Positions 56,962 to 64,000 of a stretch of DNA of 64,000 nucleotides are shown here, piece after piece. A program made the position numbers and the translations under genes. The notes below the pieces were generated by a model. It made no database searches. It saw only the letters and a list, made by a program, of their open reading frames with translations, and was not told where the DNA came from. Source of the stretch: Enterococcus cecorum (GTDB lineage Bacteria; Bacillota; Bacilli; Lactobacillales; Enterococcaceae); the NCBI RefSeq assembly GCF_023221775.1, contig NZ_JAKUDS010000007.1, positions 27,031-91,030 of the forward strand, written 5' to 3'. How positions within the stretch are numbered: the first letter of the stretch is position 1; every line of letters starts with the position of its first letter.

Positions 56962-58683
56962 TTAAACTAGTTCACGATGATTGAAATAGAAGTTTTCAAT
57001 ACGTGCAAATGCTCCAGGTTCTACACGCTCTAATGCAGTGCCAATCTCATCAAGTGCCTCTTGATATTGATAAGTATTCGTAAATAAATCTAAGCTCCGG
57101 TCAATAGAAGCTTTGATATCTGGATGAGAATGACGGTAGCGATTTGCATACTGCATCATTTGTTCTGTTAGAGCCGCAGCATCTACCAATTCATGCGTTT
57201 CCTTATCAAGTTTTTCTAAATCTTCTTGACAAGTATCTACATAACGATTGATGTCTTCCATATTAATGCGAATTTTATTTAATGCACGATTCAAGCCTTC
57301 CACATGGTCAGTTACCATAAAGAAAAATTCAAGATAGTCATTTGGTAAACCAGGTAAGCGTTGTTTTTCAACAAAACGTTTTAAGTTACGCAATTGAAAC
57401 TCGAAATTCTCCACTTTTTCTTGAGCAACTTTTTCACCACGTCGCAATTCACGTAATTCATCATCAATTTCAACTTGTTGATTTTGAATATCGTCTAAAA
57501 TCTTATAAGCATCTTTATAAAATTCTTGCACTTCAGAATATGGAATCTTATGAGCATCCATCGCTTCCATATAGCTAGTATTACGACGAACTAATTCATC
57601 CACTTCAGTTTGAAATCCTCGCACACGTCCTAATTCGTTATGATTTAAAGTATAACTTTGGGCAGTATGATCAATTTCAATCAGTAATTGGCGATTATTT
57701 TTCGTTGCAAAAGCCACATAATCGGCGATGATTTGACGATTTTTCAAGACATATTTCTTCGCTTCAATCTCACGCTCCATAATACTATATAAAGCGTCGA
57801 TGTCGTTAGCTGTATCGCTATTGGCCGGCTCAACTAAATTCACTTCAGTCTTGGCTAAATCACGCATTGAATTTTCGATTCGCGCGCGAACACGACTAAT
57901 TTCTGCTTCGAAATTATTTTCTGGAAAGACGAAATGATCATCAACTAATTTTTGATAACCTTCTTCGATTTCCTTTAGTTGATCTGGGAAAGTCTTATTT
58001 AAATCTTCATACAATACCGGCAAGCGATTCATCACATCTTCAAGTGTGTAAGTGTGATTTTCAGCTGTTTGTAAAACTTCACGAGCTTCGACGGGATCAC
58101 CTGAGGTATTAAGGGTTACAAATTGCGTAAATTCAATTTCAACACTCTTTAGCTGCTTTTGTAATTCAGAATAAGCAGGGCCAAAAGTATCAGCTTCATC
58201 GCGCATTCTCTTCTTCAATTCTTGATACTTATCTAAAGCATTTTGAACTTGAAGAGAATTACGTTCTTCACTTTCACGCAATTCTTTTAGACCATTACGA
58301 ATCTCAGCAACATCTTCTTCCATGTTTAACAAAGCAACTTCAGCTTCTTCCACTGCTTGTTTTGCCTTCATAAAACGGAAGGTCTCATTCAAAGATTCAA
58401 CTTCTAAAATTTGACTTTCCAAATCAGCAAATGCTGTCGTAGAAAGATCGGTCCATTTTTGATTCCATTCTCTAAAAGTATTCTGACTTTGGCCAACTAA
58501 GTGCATCTTCTTCACTTCATCGACCTCTTCAATCACCGGAAGATCAAATAATTGTTCTCTACGTCTCTCTAGTTCATCTAGCCTAGCCAACGTTTTCTTT
58601 CTAACAAAATATCCCACAAAGTAAACAATGGCCGCAGCCACAATTATTGCGACGACGATTCCAATAATCAGATTACTTCCCAC
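56962..58683 (-). CDS. ezrA: EzrA septation ring regulator
   Basis: Single-pass membrane protein that modulates FtsZ ring assembly. Start is GTG 58683, 7 bases after GGAGGAA, giving about 573 residues: an N-terminal helix (NLIIGIVVAIIVAAAIVYFV) and then spectrin-like coiled coil throughout (for example LDKYQELKKRMRDEADTFG). The longer frame from 58731 has no ribosome site. Confidence 0.95.
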   Translation of the reverse strand: MGSNLIIGIVVAIIVAAAIVYFVGYFVRKKTLARLDELERRREQLFDLPVIEEVDEVKKMHLVGQSQNTFREWNQKWTDLSTTAFADLESQILEVESLNETFRFMKAKQAVEEAEVALLNMEEDVAEIRNGLKELRESEERNSLQVQNALDKYQELKKRMRDEADTFGPAYSELQKQLKSVEIEFTQFVTLNTSGDPVEAREVLQTAENHTYTLEDVMNRLPVLYEDLNKTFPDQLKEIEEGYQKLVDDHFVFPENNFEAEISRVRARIENSMRDLAKTEVNLVEPANSDTANDIDALYSIMEREIEAKKYVLKNRQIIADYVAFATKNNRQLLIEIDHTAQSYTLNHNELGRVRGFQTEVDELVRRNTSYMEAMDAHKIPYSEVQEFYKDAYKILDDIQNQQVEIDDELRELRRGEKVAQEKVENFEFQLRNLKRFVEKQRLPGLPNDYLEFFFMVTDHVEGLNRALNKIRINMEDINRYVDTCQEDLEKLDKETHELVDAAALTEQMMQYANRYRHSHPDIKASIDRSLDLFTNTYQYQEALDEIGTALERVEPGAFARIENFYFNHRELV

Positions 58684-59003
58684 AATTGATTCCTCCAGTT
58701 TCCTAAAAAATACATTTACACAGATGTTCATCAGGTACTACTACAAGAATACTAATTGAAATATAGACATATTTCTGGTCAAAAAGGCATCTGCATTGCA
58801 TTATATCACAAACTAGCCAATCATTCACTATTCTGGATGAAAATAAAGTAAAATTTTTGCAACTTTTTTACAAAGAATTAAGAATTCAAAATTATCAATC
58901 TGATATTTCGATAATTATTGTAGATTCCCCGCAGCGCCTTTTTATATTTTTAATTTATTTCTAATATTTATTTACAAAAATTCATTTTTTTAATGAAAAA
59001 AGC
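58684..59003. other. Gene-free spacer between ezrA and lysC
   Basis: About 320 AT-rich bases between divergent ezrA and lysC. It must contain the ezrA promoter, which I could not assign. No lysine riboswitch, T-box or ORF seen. Confidence 0.6.
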
Positions 59004-59032
59004 TTGATTTATTAAACTATAAACGTTACATT
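59004..59032 (+). promoter_or_regulatory. lysC promoter
   Basis: TTGATT (59004-59009), 17-base spacer, TACATT (59027-59032). The leader would be about 27 bases, too short for a riboswitch. Confidence 0.55.
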
Positions 59033-59065
59033 TTAAGAAAACCATTCTAAAAGGAGACTAAATAA

Positions 59066-60415
59066 ATGAAAGTTGCAAAATTTGGAGGTAGTTCACTCGC
59101 CAGTTCTGATCAAGTCAGAAAAGTTGTGAAAATCATAAAAGATGATCCTATGCGTCGTTATATTGTGGTTTCAGCACCAGGAAAACGTCATACTGATGAT
59201 ATAAAAGTAACCGATTTATTAATTTCATTACATGATAATTTAGTAGCAGGCAAAGAGCCTTCTCGATTAATTAACGCTATTTATAATCGCTATGAAGAAA
59301 TTGGTCAAGCCTTTCATGTCGATAAACAAATTTTAACAGATATTTATCAAGATTTAACCTCTTTGAAAACTATCGAAATTAAAGAAAATGCCCATTTATA
59401 TGATATTATCTTATCCCGAGGCGAAGACAATAATGCTCGCTTAATCGCCGGTGTACTTAAAGCTGAAGGACTCAAAGCTCGCTATATTTCTCCAGAAGAT
59501 TTAGGCCTACTTGTGACTGACGAACCTAAAAATGCTCGAATTTTAAATAAAGCTTACCCACTCATTAAAAAATGGGCTAAAAATCCCGAAATTCTTGTAA
59601 TACCTGGATTTTTTGGTATTACTGAAGAAGGAAACATCTGTACTTTTTCTCGAGGGGGTTCAGATATTACCGGTTCGATTGTTGCAGCTGGTATGAATGC
59701 TGAATTATATGAAAACTTTACCGATGTGAATGGTATTTATTCTGCTCATCCTGGAATTATACACGAACCTGAATTAATTAAAGAAATTAGTTATCGTGAA
59801 ATGCGCGAATTAGCCTATGCTGGTTTTTCTGTTTTCCATGATGAAGCATTGATTCCCTCCTTCCAAGCAAAAATTCCAGTAGTGATTAAAAATACTAATA
59901 ATCCAAGTCATCCAGGTACACGAATTGTTCATGAGAAAGAAAATCACGATAAAACGGTTGTAGGGATTGCAAGTGATCGCGGATTTAGTATGATTTATAT
60001 CAGTAAATATTTAATGAATCGCGAAGTTGGCTTTACCTTGCGTGTTTTGCAAATCTTGAAGGAATTCAATATCAATTATGAACATATGCCTTCTGGAATC
60101 GATGATATTTCGATTATTATTCGTGCCAATCAATTAACAGAAGAAACCGAAGAAGAATTATTACGTAAAATTGCCTATGAAATAGATCCAGACGAATTAC
60201 GCATCAAACATGGGTTAACAATGGTTGTTGTCGTTGGCGAAGGAATGCGTGAAAAAGTTGGGGTAACAGCAGAAAGTACAGCCGCTCTGGCACGAAAAAA
60301 AATTAATCTTGAAATGATAAATCAAGGTTCTTCTGAGGTAAGTATTATGTTTAGTATCCAAGAAAAAGACGAAAAAGCAGCCATTCGCACCCTTTACTAT
60401 ACATTCTTTGATTAA
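59066..60415 (+). CDS. lysC: Aspartate kinase
   Basis: Phosphorylates aspartate, the entry to lysine/diaminopimelate, threonine and methionine. 449 residues: kinase domain with KFGGSSLASSDQV (4-16), TFSRGGSDITGSIVAAG and ENFTDVNGIYSAHP, then two ACT domains (about 310-449) including MIYISKYLMNREVGF and VVVVGEGMR. This is the single-chain form lacking a beta-subunit internal start, like Bacillus YclM. AAAAGGAGA precedes ATG 59066. Confidence 0.95.
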   Translation: MKVAKFGGSSLASSDQVRKVVKIIKDDPMRRYIVVSAPGKRHTDDIKVTDLLISLHDNLVAGKEPSRLINAIYNRYEEIGQAFHVDKQILTDIYQDLTSLKTIEIKENAHLYDIILSRGEDNNARLIAGVLKAEGLKARYISPEDLGLLVTDEPKNARILNKAYPLIKKWAKNPEILVIPGFFGITEEGNICTFSRGGSDITGSIVAAGMNAELYENFTDVNGIYSAHPGIIHEPELIKEISYREMRELAYAGFSVFHDEALIPSFQAKIPVVIKNTNNPSHPGTRIVHEKENHDKTVVGIASDRGFSMIYISKYLMNREVGFTLRVLQILKEFNINYEHMPSGIDDISIIIRANQLTEETEEELLRKIAYEIDPDELRIKHGLTMVVVVGEGMREKVGVTAESTAALARKKINLEMINQGSSEVSIMFSIQEKDEKAAIRTLYYTFFD

Positions 60416-60417
60416 TA

Positions 60418-60469
60418 AAAAAATGAGGAAGTGTTAGTTGAAATACACAGCTATCACTTCCTCATTTTT
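60418..60469. terminator. lysC terminator
   Basis: AAAATGAGGAAGTG (60420-60433) pairs with CACTTCCTCATTTT (60455-60468) and has A/T runs on both sides; also serves the convergent gene at 60474. Confidence 0.92.
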
Positions 60470-60473
60470 GATC

Positions 60474-60998
60474 TTATTTTTTCATCTGTTTCCTTTGTCG
60501 CTCAATCTCAAGAGCAATCTTCTTTTCCGGTGCATATTTTTCCATCCATTGCTCAGGCTTTAATACTTTATGTGTCACTTCATCATAATGAGGCTTACCA
60601 TCCGGAAAAAGTTTTCCCATATTTGCCTGATGAACAATTTCTAGCATTGGTTCTGGATCAATTCCAAGTAATACAAATGAGCCATAAACAAAATATAGTA
60701 AATCAACTAGCGCGTCCACTTGATTAGTTAAAATTGTTTCCTGAGTCTCTTCATGAGGATGTCCTTTTTTTAACATCTTCTCTTTACTTTGATCAATTGC
60801 TCTGTGCATCGCCTCAACAGCAGTCAAGAAATCTTGAGTATCATTACTAGTCGCATACAATAATTCGATTATTTCCTCTATTTTAAATCCTTGTCGAAAA
60901 ATAGCCTCTTGTAAAGGAAAGGGAGTAGGAGTTTGCGGTGCACGATCATCGAACACTCGGTGAAATTCACTAGCCATTTCAAAAGGTTTCAAATTCAT
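60474..60998 (-). CDS. All-alpha NTP pyrophosphohydrolase (PRA-PH/MazG-like)
   Basis: 174 residues of the all-alpha NTP pyrophosphatase superfamily: FKIEEIIELLYATS supplies the EExxE metal motif and NQVDALVDLLYFVYGS the DxxxD motif; NMGKLFPDGKPHYDE follows as in related proteins often labelled phosphoribosyl-ATP pyrophosphohydrolase. No histidine genes are near, so a nucleotide-pool cleaning role is more likely. ATG 60998 follows AAAGAGTG. It starts 9 bases after the Cof phosphatase gene and is likely cotranscribed. Confidence 0.82.
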   Translation of the reverse strand: MNLKPFEMASEFHRVFDDRAPQTPTPFPLQEAIFRQGFKIEEIIELLYATSNDTQDFLTAVEAMHRAIDQSKEKMLKKGHPHEETQETILTNQVDALVDLLYFVYGSFVLLGIDPEPMLEIVHQANMGKLFPDGKPHYDEVTHKVLKPEQWMEKYAPEKKIALEIERQRKQMKK

Positions 60999-61007
60999 CA
61001 CTCTTTT

Positions 61008-61859
61008 CTAGATTATCTCAAAGTTTTTCAACGCATGATAAATGCCATCATGATTGTTATCACTTGTCACATAATCTGCTATTTCTTTTACTTGACTTTT
61101 GGCATTTCCCATCGCAATTCCTAAGCCAACACTTTCTAACATTGCTATATCATTAAAATGATCACCAAAAGCCGCAACCTCATTCATTGATAAACCGAGA
61201 TAATTCACTAATTCAATAATTCCCTTATCCTTTGAGCCGCCTTTGGGAACAATATCAACTGATTGTGAAGTTGAGCGCTGAATATCACATAAAGTTAAAC
61301 TACCCCGCAATCTTCTTAGTTCAGATCTAGTAGCCATTAATATACACTGATATATAGGTTCCTTAAAATCAGTTGCTTTTGGATAATGTCGACGTTTACG
61401 ATGAATATCAACCTTTTTTAACCATTTAACTCCCATCGATAAATGATTTCCTTTTGGTAGTCGGTATAAAAGTCTGGTAAAATGTTTCGATTGCCCCACG
61501 AGCATTGTTAAACTACCTGTCATTTTCTCTGCCGCACCAAATAGAATATGTTTATGATGAATTTTTGCATAATCAATAACCTGTTCTAATGCTTCTAAAT
61601 CAAAAGGATGGGCATATACGACATGATTATCATATACAACATATTGCCCATTATACGTTACATAGAAATCTAAGCCTAAATCACCCACTAAACTCAATAC
61701 ATTGGGATAACCACGCCCAGTTGCAACCCCACATAAAATTCCCTGTGCTTGAGCTAAAGCAATCGCACGCCTGGTACTTGCTAATACTGTACCATTCCCA
61801 TTAAACAAAGTACCATCAATATCAAAGAATATAGCCTTAATTTTCATTGCAGTTGGCAC
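61008..61859 (-). CDS. Cof-type HAD-IIB phosphatase
   Basis: 283 residues: motif I FFDIDGTLFNGNG, motif II GVATGRGYPNV, IIB cap in the middle with basic stretch KKVDIHRKRRHYPK, motif III in KGGSKDKGIIEL and motif IV AFGDHFNDIAML. Substrate unknown. The start is GTG 61859 with AAGGAGGG upstream; the first in-frame ATG is four codons later and is too distant. Paralogue of the phosphatase at 3464. Confidence 0.88.
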   Translation of the reverse strand: MPTAMKIKAIFFDIDGTLFNGNGTVLASTRRAIALAQAQGILCGVATGRGYPNVLSLVGDLGLDFYVTYNGQYVVYDNHVVYAHPFDLEALEQVIDYAKIHHKHILFGAAEKMTGSLTMLVGQSKHFTRLLYRLPKGNHLSMGVKWLKKVDIHRKRRHYPKATDFKEPIYQCILMATRSELRRLRGSLTLCDIQRSTSQSVDIVPKGGSKDKGIIELVNYLGLSMNEVAAFGDHFNDIAMLESVGLGIAMGNAKSQVKEIADYVTSDNNHDGIYHALKNFEII

Positions 61860-61962
61860 ATGGGCCTTCCCTCCTTTTATTTCTTCAAGGCTATTTTACC
61901 ACAAAAATATGTTATTAGAATACTAAAAAAACTCTATTTGTAAGAGAAAAATCAGTCAACAA

Positions 61963-62709
61963 TTATACAATCTTATCCCATAATATTTCTGCTTCACAGC
62001 AAAGTTCTTCACTGACTTTAATTTGATGTCGTGAAATAATTTGTGTGTCGTTATCTAAAAATTCTGTTTCATAATAGCTATCCACAACGTTACCAAATTC
62101 AATTTCTTTATCAAAACGAATATTTACTTCTTTGATTGTATAAGTACTTAGTAAGTCGTAGCCCAAAACATCTAAAAGCCAATTAAAATATATCGCATTA
62201 TTCACATGACGATTACTATCAATATCATAAAAACGAACTTTAAACGGACTTTTTTTAGGATTCGTCAACTGTTGCATTTTATTGAATCGTTTAATTTTAT
62301 TTATTTTTTCGCTTTTATAGGGGGCAATAATATCTTCATCAACCGTCTTTATCTTTCTTGTAGTCAAATCCATTAAGACAAACACCGACGAAACAGTAAC
62401 TAAACGATTGCCTAATTCATCCTCAATATAAAAATCGCGATAACAGAAAAATTTATTATAAGAAGTTGCTAATGTTGCAAAAGTAATAATCTCACCTAGT
62501 TTAGGCAAACGATTCACTTTTATCTCATAGTTTGTAATTACCCAACCCAAATTTAGCTGATTTACATAGCTACTTCCCCGATTAAGATGATCACTTTGTT
62601 CTTCAGACGCTTTAATCATTACTTGAATTAATGCAGGTAAGGTCATTTGTTGATTAATATCACATTCATAATAAGCAATCTCATGTTTTATCGAATATCT
62701 TTGTGCCAC
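61963..62709 (-). CDS. Acyl-ACP thioesterase (FatA/TesE family)
   Basis: Releases free fatty acid from acyl carrier protein. 248 residues with two hot-dog domains: the N-terminal half has YYECDINQQMTLPALIQVM and SYNKFFCYRDFYIEDELGN, the C-terminal half the catalytic DIDSNRHVNNAIYFNWLLD. GTG 62709 is preferred, 10 bases after AAAGGA; GTG 62736 has no ribosome site. The acid product could feed the DegV/FakB route. Confidence 0.9.
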   Translation of the reverse strand: MAQRYSIKHEIAYYECDINQQMTLPALIQVMIKASEEQSDHLNRGSSYVNQLNLGWVITNYEIKVNRLPKLGEIITFATLATSYNKFFCYRDFYIEDELGNRLVTVSSVFVLMDLTTRKIKTVDEDIIAPYKSEKINKIKRFNKMQQLTNPKKSPFKVRFYDIDSNRHVNNAIYFNWLLDVLGYDLLSTYTIKEVNIRFDKEIEFGNVVDSYYETEFLDNDTQIISRHQIKVSEELCCEAEILWDKIV

Positions 62710-62776
62710 ACCTATCAAATCCTTTCGTTTTCTCACAAGTAATATAGCAAGCTAAAATAAAATCTCTTGCATATAA

Positions 62777-62807
62777 ATAAAAAACACCTATCACAATTGA
62801 TAAGTGT
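62777..62807 (-). terminator. Terminator of the tRNA operon
   Basis: ACACTTATCA pairs with TGATAGGTGT around ATTG, followed by a T run on the minus strand. Confidence 0.85.
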
Positions 62808-62811
62808 CTTA

Positions 62812-62885
62812 CTCCGGCAGTAGGACTCGAACCTACGACATCATGATTAACAGTCATGCGCTACTACCAACTGAGCTATGCCGGA
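62812..62885 (-). tRNA. tRNA-Asn(GTT), copy 2
   Basis: 74 bases; acceptor TCCGGCA pairs with TGCCGGA, anticodon loop CTGTTAA (GTT), discriminator G. Identical to copy 1. Confidence 0.95.
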
Positions 62886-62927
62886 AAAATATGAAATTAA
62901 AAATAATGATAAGAATAAACTTATCAA

Positions 62928-63001
62928 CTCCGGCAGTAGGACTCGAACCTACGACATCATGATTAACAGTCATGCGCTACTACCAACTGAGCTATGCCGG
63001 A
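62928..63001 (-). tRNA. tRNA-Asn(GTT), copy 1
   Basis: Same 74-base sequence as copy 2; the two are separated by 42 AT-rich bases. CCA not encoded. Confidence 0.95.
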
Positions 63002-63075
63002 ATAAGATGTTTATAATATAACAGATATATCAATTTTTTGCAAGTCTTTTTTTACTTTTTTTTCAAAAAATTGAA

Positions 63076-63148
63076 AGCCACCTGCCGGGCTTGAACCGGC
63101 GACCCCCACCTTACCATGGTGGTGCTCTACCTGCTGAGCTAAGGCGGC
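63076..63148 (-). tRNA. tRNA-Thr(GGT)
   Basis: 73 bases; acceptor GCCGCCT pairs with AGGTGGC (one G-U), anticodon stem CCACC/GGTGG, loop ATGGTAA (GGT). First gene of the tRNA operon. Confidence 0.95.
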
Positions 63149-63165
63149 GTATCAAGACAAGATAT

Positions 63166-63194
63166 AGAATAACAGATAAATCTATGCTTGTCAA
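63166..63194 (-). promoter_or_regulatory. Promoter of the Thr-Asn-Asn tRNA operon
   Basis: TTGACA (63194-63189), 17-base spacer, TATTCT (63171-63166). Confidence 0.88.
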
Positions 63195-63299
63195 TCTGTT
63201 TTTTGAAAAAATATAATTTTTTACAGGAATAATTTGTCTATAGAACACCATCATGTTTAATGACGAGTTTTATATGATGAAAAAATTCACTTTCACTCA

Positions 63300-63944
63300 C
63301 TAAAAGACATCTAACAATTGTATTGGCTTATCAACGATGCTCTTTGCACCTGCATGGATTAATTCATCCTTTGAACCAAAGCCATAGCTTACACCTATAC
63401 AGTCCATATTATTTTGGATTGCCCCAAAACAATCATGACTACGATCTCCAACCATTATTACATGATCCGCAGATAAATCAGGTAGCTGCTGTAGAGCATA
63501 GGCAATTACCTCAGCTTTTGTAGATACTGTTCCAGCTAAATTCGCTCCATAAATTGCAGTAAAGTATTGATCAACTTCAATTATTTCAGCGATTTTTCTT
63601 ACAAAGATTTCTGGCTTTGAACTCGCTATAAATAATTGATAATTCTTCTTTAATTGTGACAGTACTTTTTTTATTTCAGGGTAAAGCTTAACTAAATGCA
63701 GATGTTTCTGATAATACTCACGATATTTTACAACAGCATTCTCAGCATCCTTATCTGACAAACCAATTCTGATAAAACTATCTAAAAGAGGAGGACCAAC
63801 AAACGTTGCTAAAGTGTCTTCAGTTAAACTAGGCAAGTTTAGTTGATTTAATGCATATTGAATGGAAGCATATATACTTTGACTAGAATCAACTATCGTC
63901 CCATCAAAATCAAAAAAGATAGCTTTCAGATGCTTATTTTCCAT
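63300..63944 (-). CDS. HAD-superfamily phosphatase, phosphoglycolate phosphatase-like
   Basis: 214 residues: motif I AIFFDFDGTIVDSSQS, helical cap with TFVGPPLLDSF, motif II IASSKPEIFV, and motif IV MVGDRSHDCFGA, typical of the Gph/PpaX subgroup; the physiological substrate (phosphoglycolate, pyrophosphate or nucleotide) cannot be fixed. ATG 63944 follows AAGGTGACAAG; the 18-codon upstream extension runs into the preceding terminator. Confidence 0.9.
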   Translation of the reverse strand: MENKHLKAIFFDFDGTIVDSSQSIYASIQYALNQLNLPSLTEDTLATFVGPPLLDSFIRIGLSDKDAENAVVKYREYYQKHLHLVKLYPEIKKVLSQLKKNYQLFIASSKPEIFVRKIAEIIEVDQYFTAIYGANLAGTVSTKAEVIAYALQQLPDLSADHVIMVGDRSHDCFGAIQNNMDCIGVSYGFGSKDELIHAGAKSIVDKPIQLLDVF

Positions 63945-63966
63945 TCTTGTCACCTTCCTAAATATT

Positions 63967-63996
63967 AAAAAAAGACTAACCCAATAAGAGCTAGTC
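63967..63996 (-). terminator. Terminator of a gene beyond the window
   Basis: GACTA and TAGTC with flanking partial pairing, followed by seven T on the minus strand; the upstream gene is outside the window. Confidence 0.65.
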
Positions 63997-64000
63997 AAAT

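Noticed and set aside
58684..59065. Lysine riboswitch before lysC
   Set aside because: No conserved L-box sequence, and the likely start site leaves only about 27 bases of leader.

Overview
The window looks like a chromosomal housekeeping stretch from a low-G+C Gram-positive coccus of the order Lactobacillales. The best fit is Enterococcaceae. Evidence: a WalRKHIJ operon, GroEL ending in a MetGlyGlyMetMet tail, the RNA polymerase epsilon subunit upstream of RNase J1, a type B L31, class Ib ribonucleotide reductase with a streptococcal-type NrdI, and CtsR/HrcA/GlnR operators. I cannot name the species. There is no rRNA, CRISPR array, intact insertion sequence or prophage.

Layout. 1-9.7 kb: tsaE (cut by the window edge), a drug/metabolite exporter, pta and ung on the minus strand; a Cof phosphatase, a LURP-one-like protein, nrdI and a LysR regulator on the plus strand; then pncB-nadE (NAD salvage) and a CPBP protease. 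9.8-14.6 kb: a MerR-TipAS regulator, mgtE with an unusual upstream ORF, and groES-groEL under a CIRCE element. 14.6-20.5 kb: the essential walRKHIJ operon and tRNA-Lys. 20.6-26.1 kb: DUF1836-degV, a Fur-controlled feoA-feoB-small protein operon, and a TMEM175 channel. 26.2-30.1 kb: nrdHEF behind NrdR and DnaA boxes. 30.1-32 kb: small accessory genes, including a run of tiny membrane proteins. 32-41.1 kb: rpmE2, rho, murA, gntR, fba, pyrG, glnA, glnR. 41.3-47 kb: hflX-miaA-orf, clpP, rpoY-rnjA. 47-58.7 kb: radC, a HAD phosphatase, folC, valS (T-box), tpx, rex, thiI, a cysteine desulfurase, ezrA. 59-64 kb: aspartokinase, an all-alpha NTP pyrophosphatase, a Cof phosphatase, an acyl-ACP thioesterase, tRNA-Thr and two tRNA-Asn, and a phosphoglycolate-phosphatase-like gene.

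Regulation can be read directly in many places: CIRCE (HrcA) at groES, a CtsR box at clpP, a GlnR box at glnRA, a Fur box at feoA, paired NrdR boxes with DnaA boxes at nrdHEF, a GGGC start plus attenuator at pyrG, and a T-box at valS. The parts not explained by standard annotation are: a structured leader before rpoY-rnjA; a repeat pair between the valS T-box and valS; two diverged copies of a roughly 180-bp palindromic (MITE-like) element; a 60-codon ORF leading into mgtE; and a cluster of four small membrane-protein genes, one apparently starting at CTG. I found no clear new defence or biosynthetic system. The strongest leads are regulatory.
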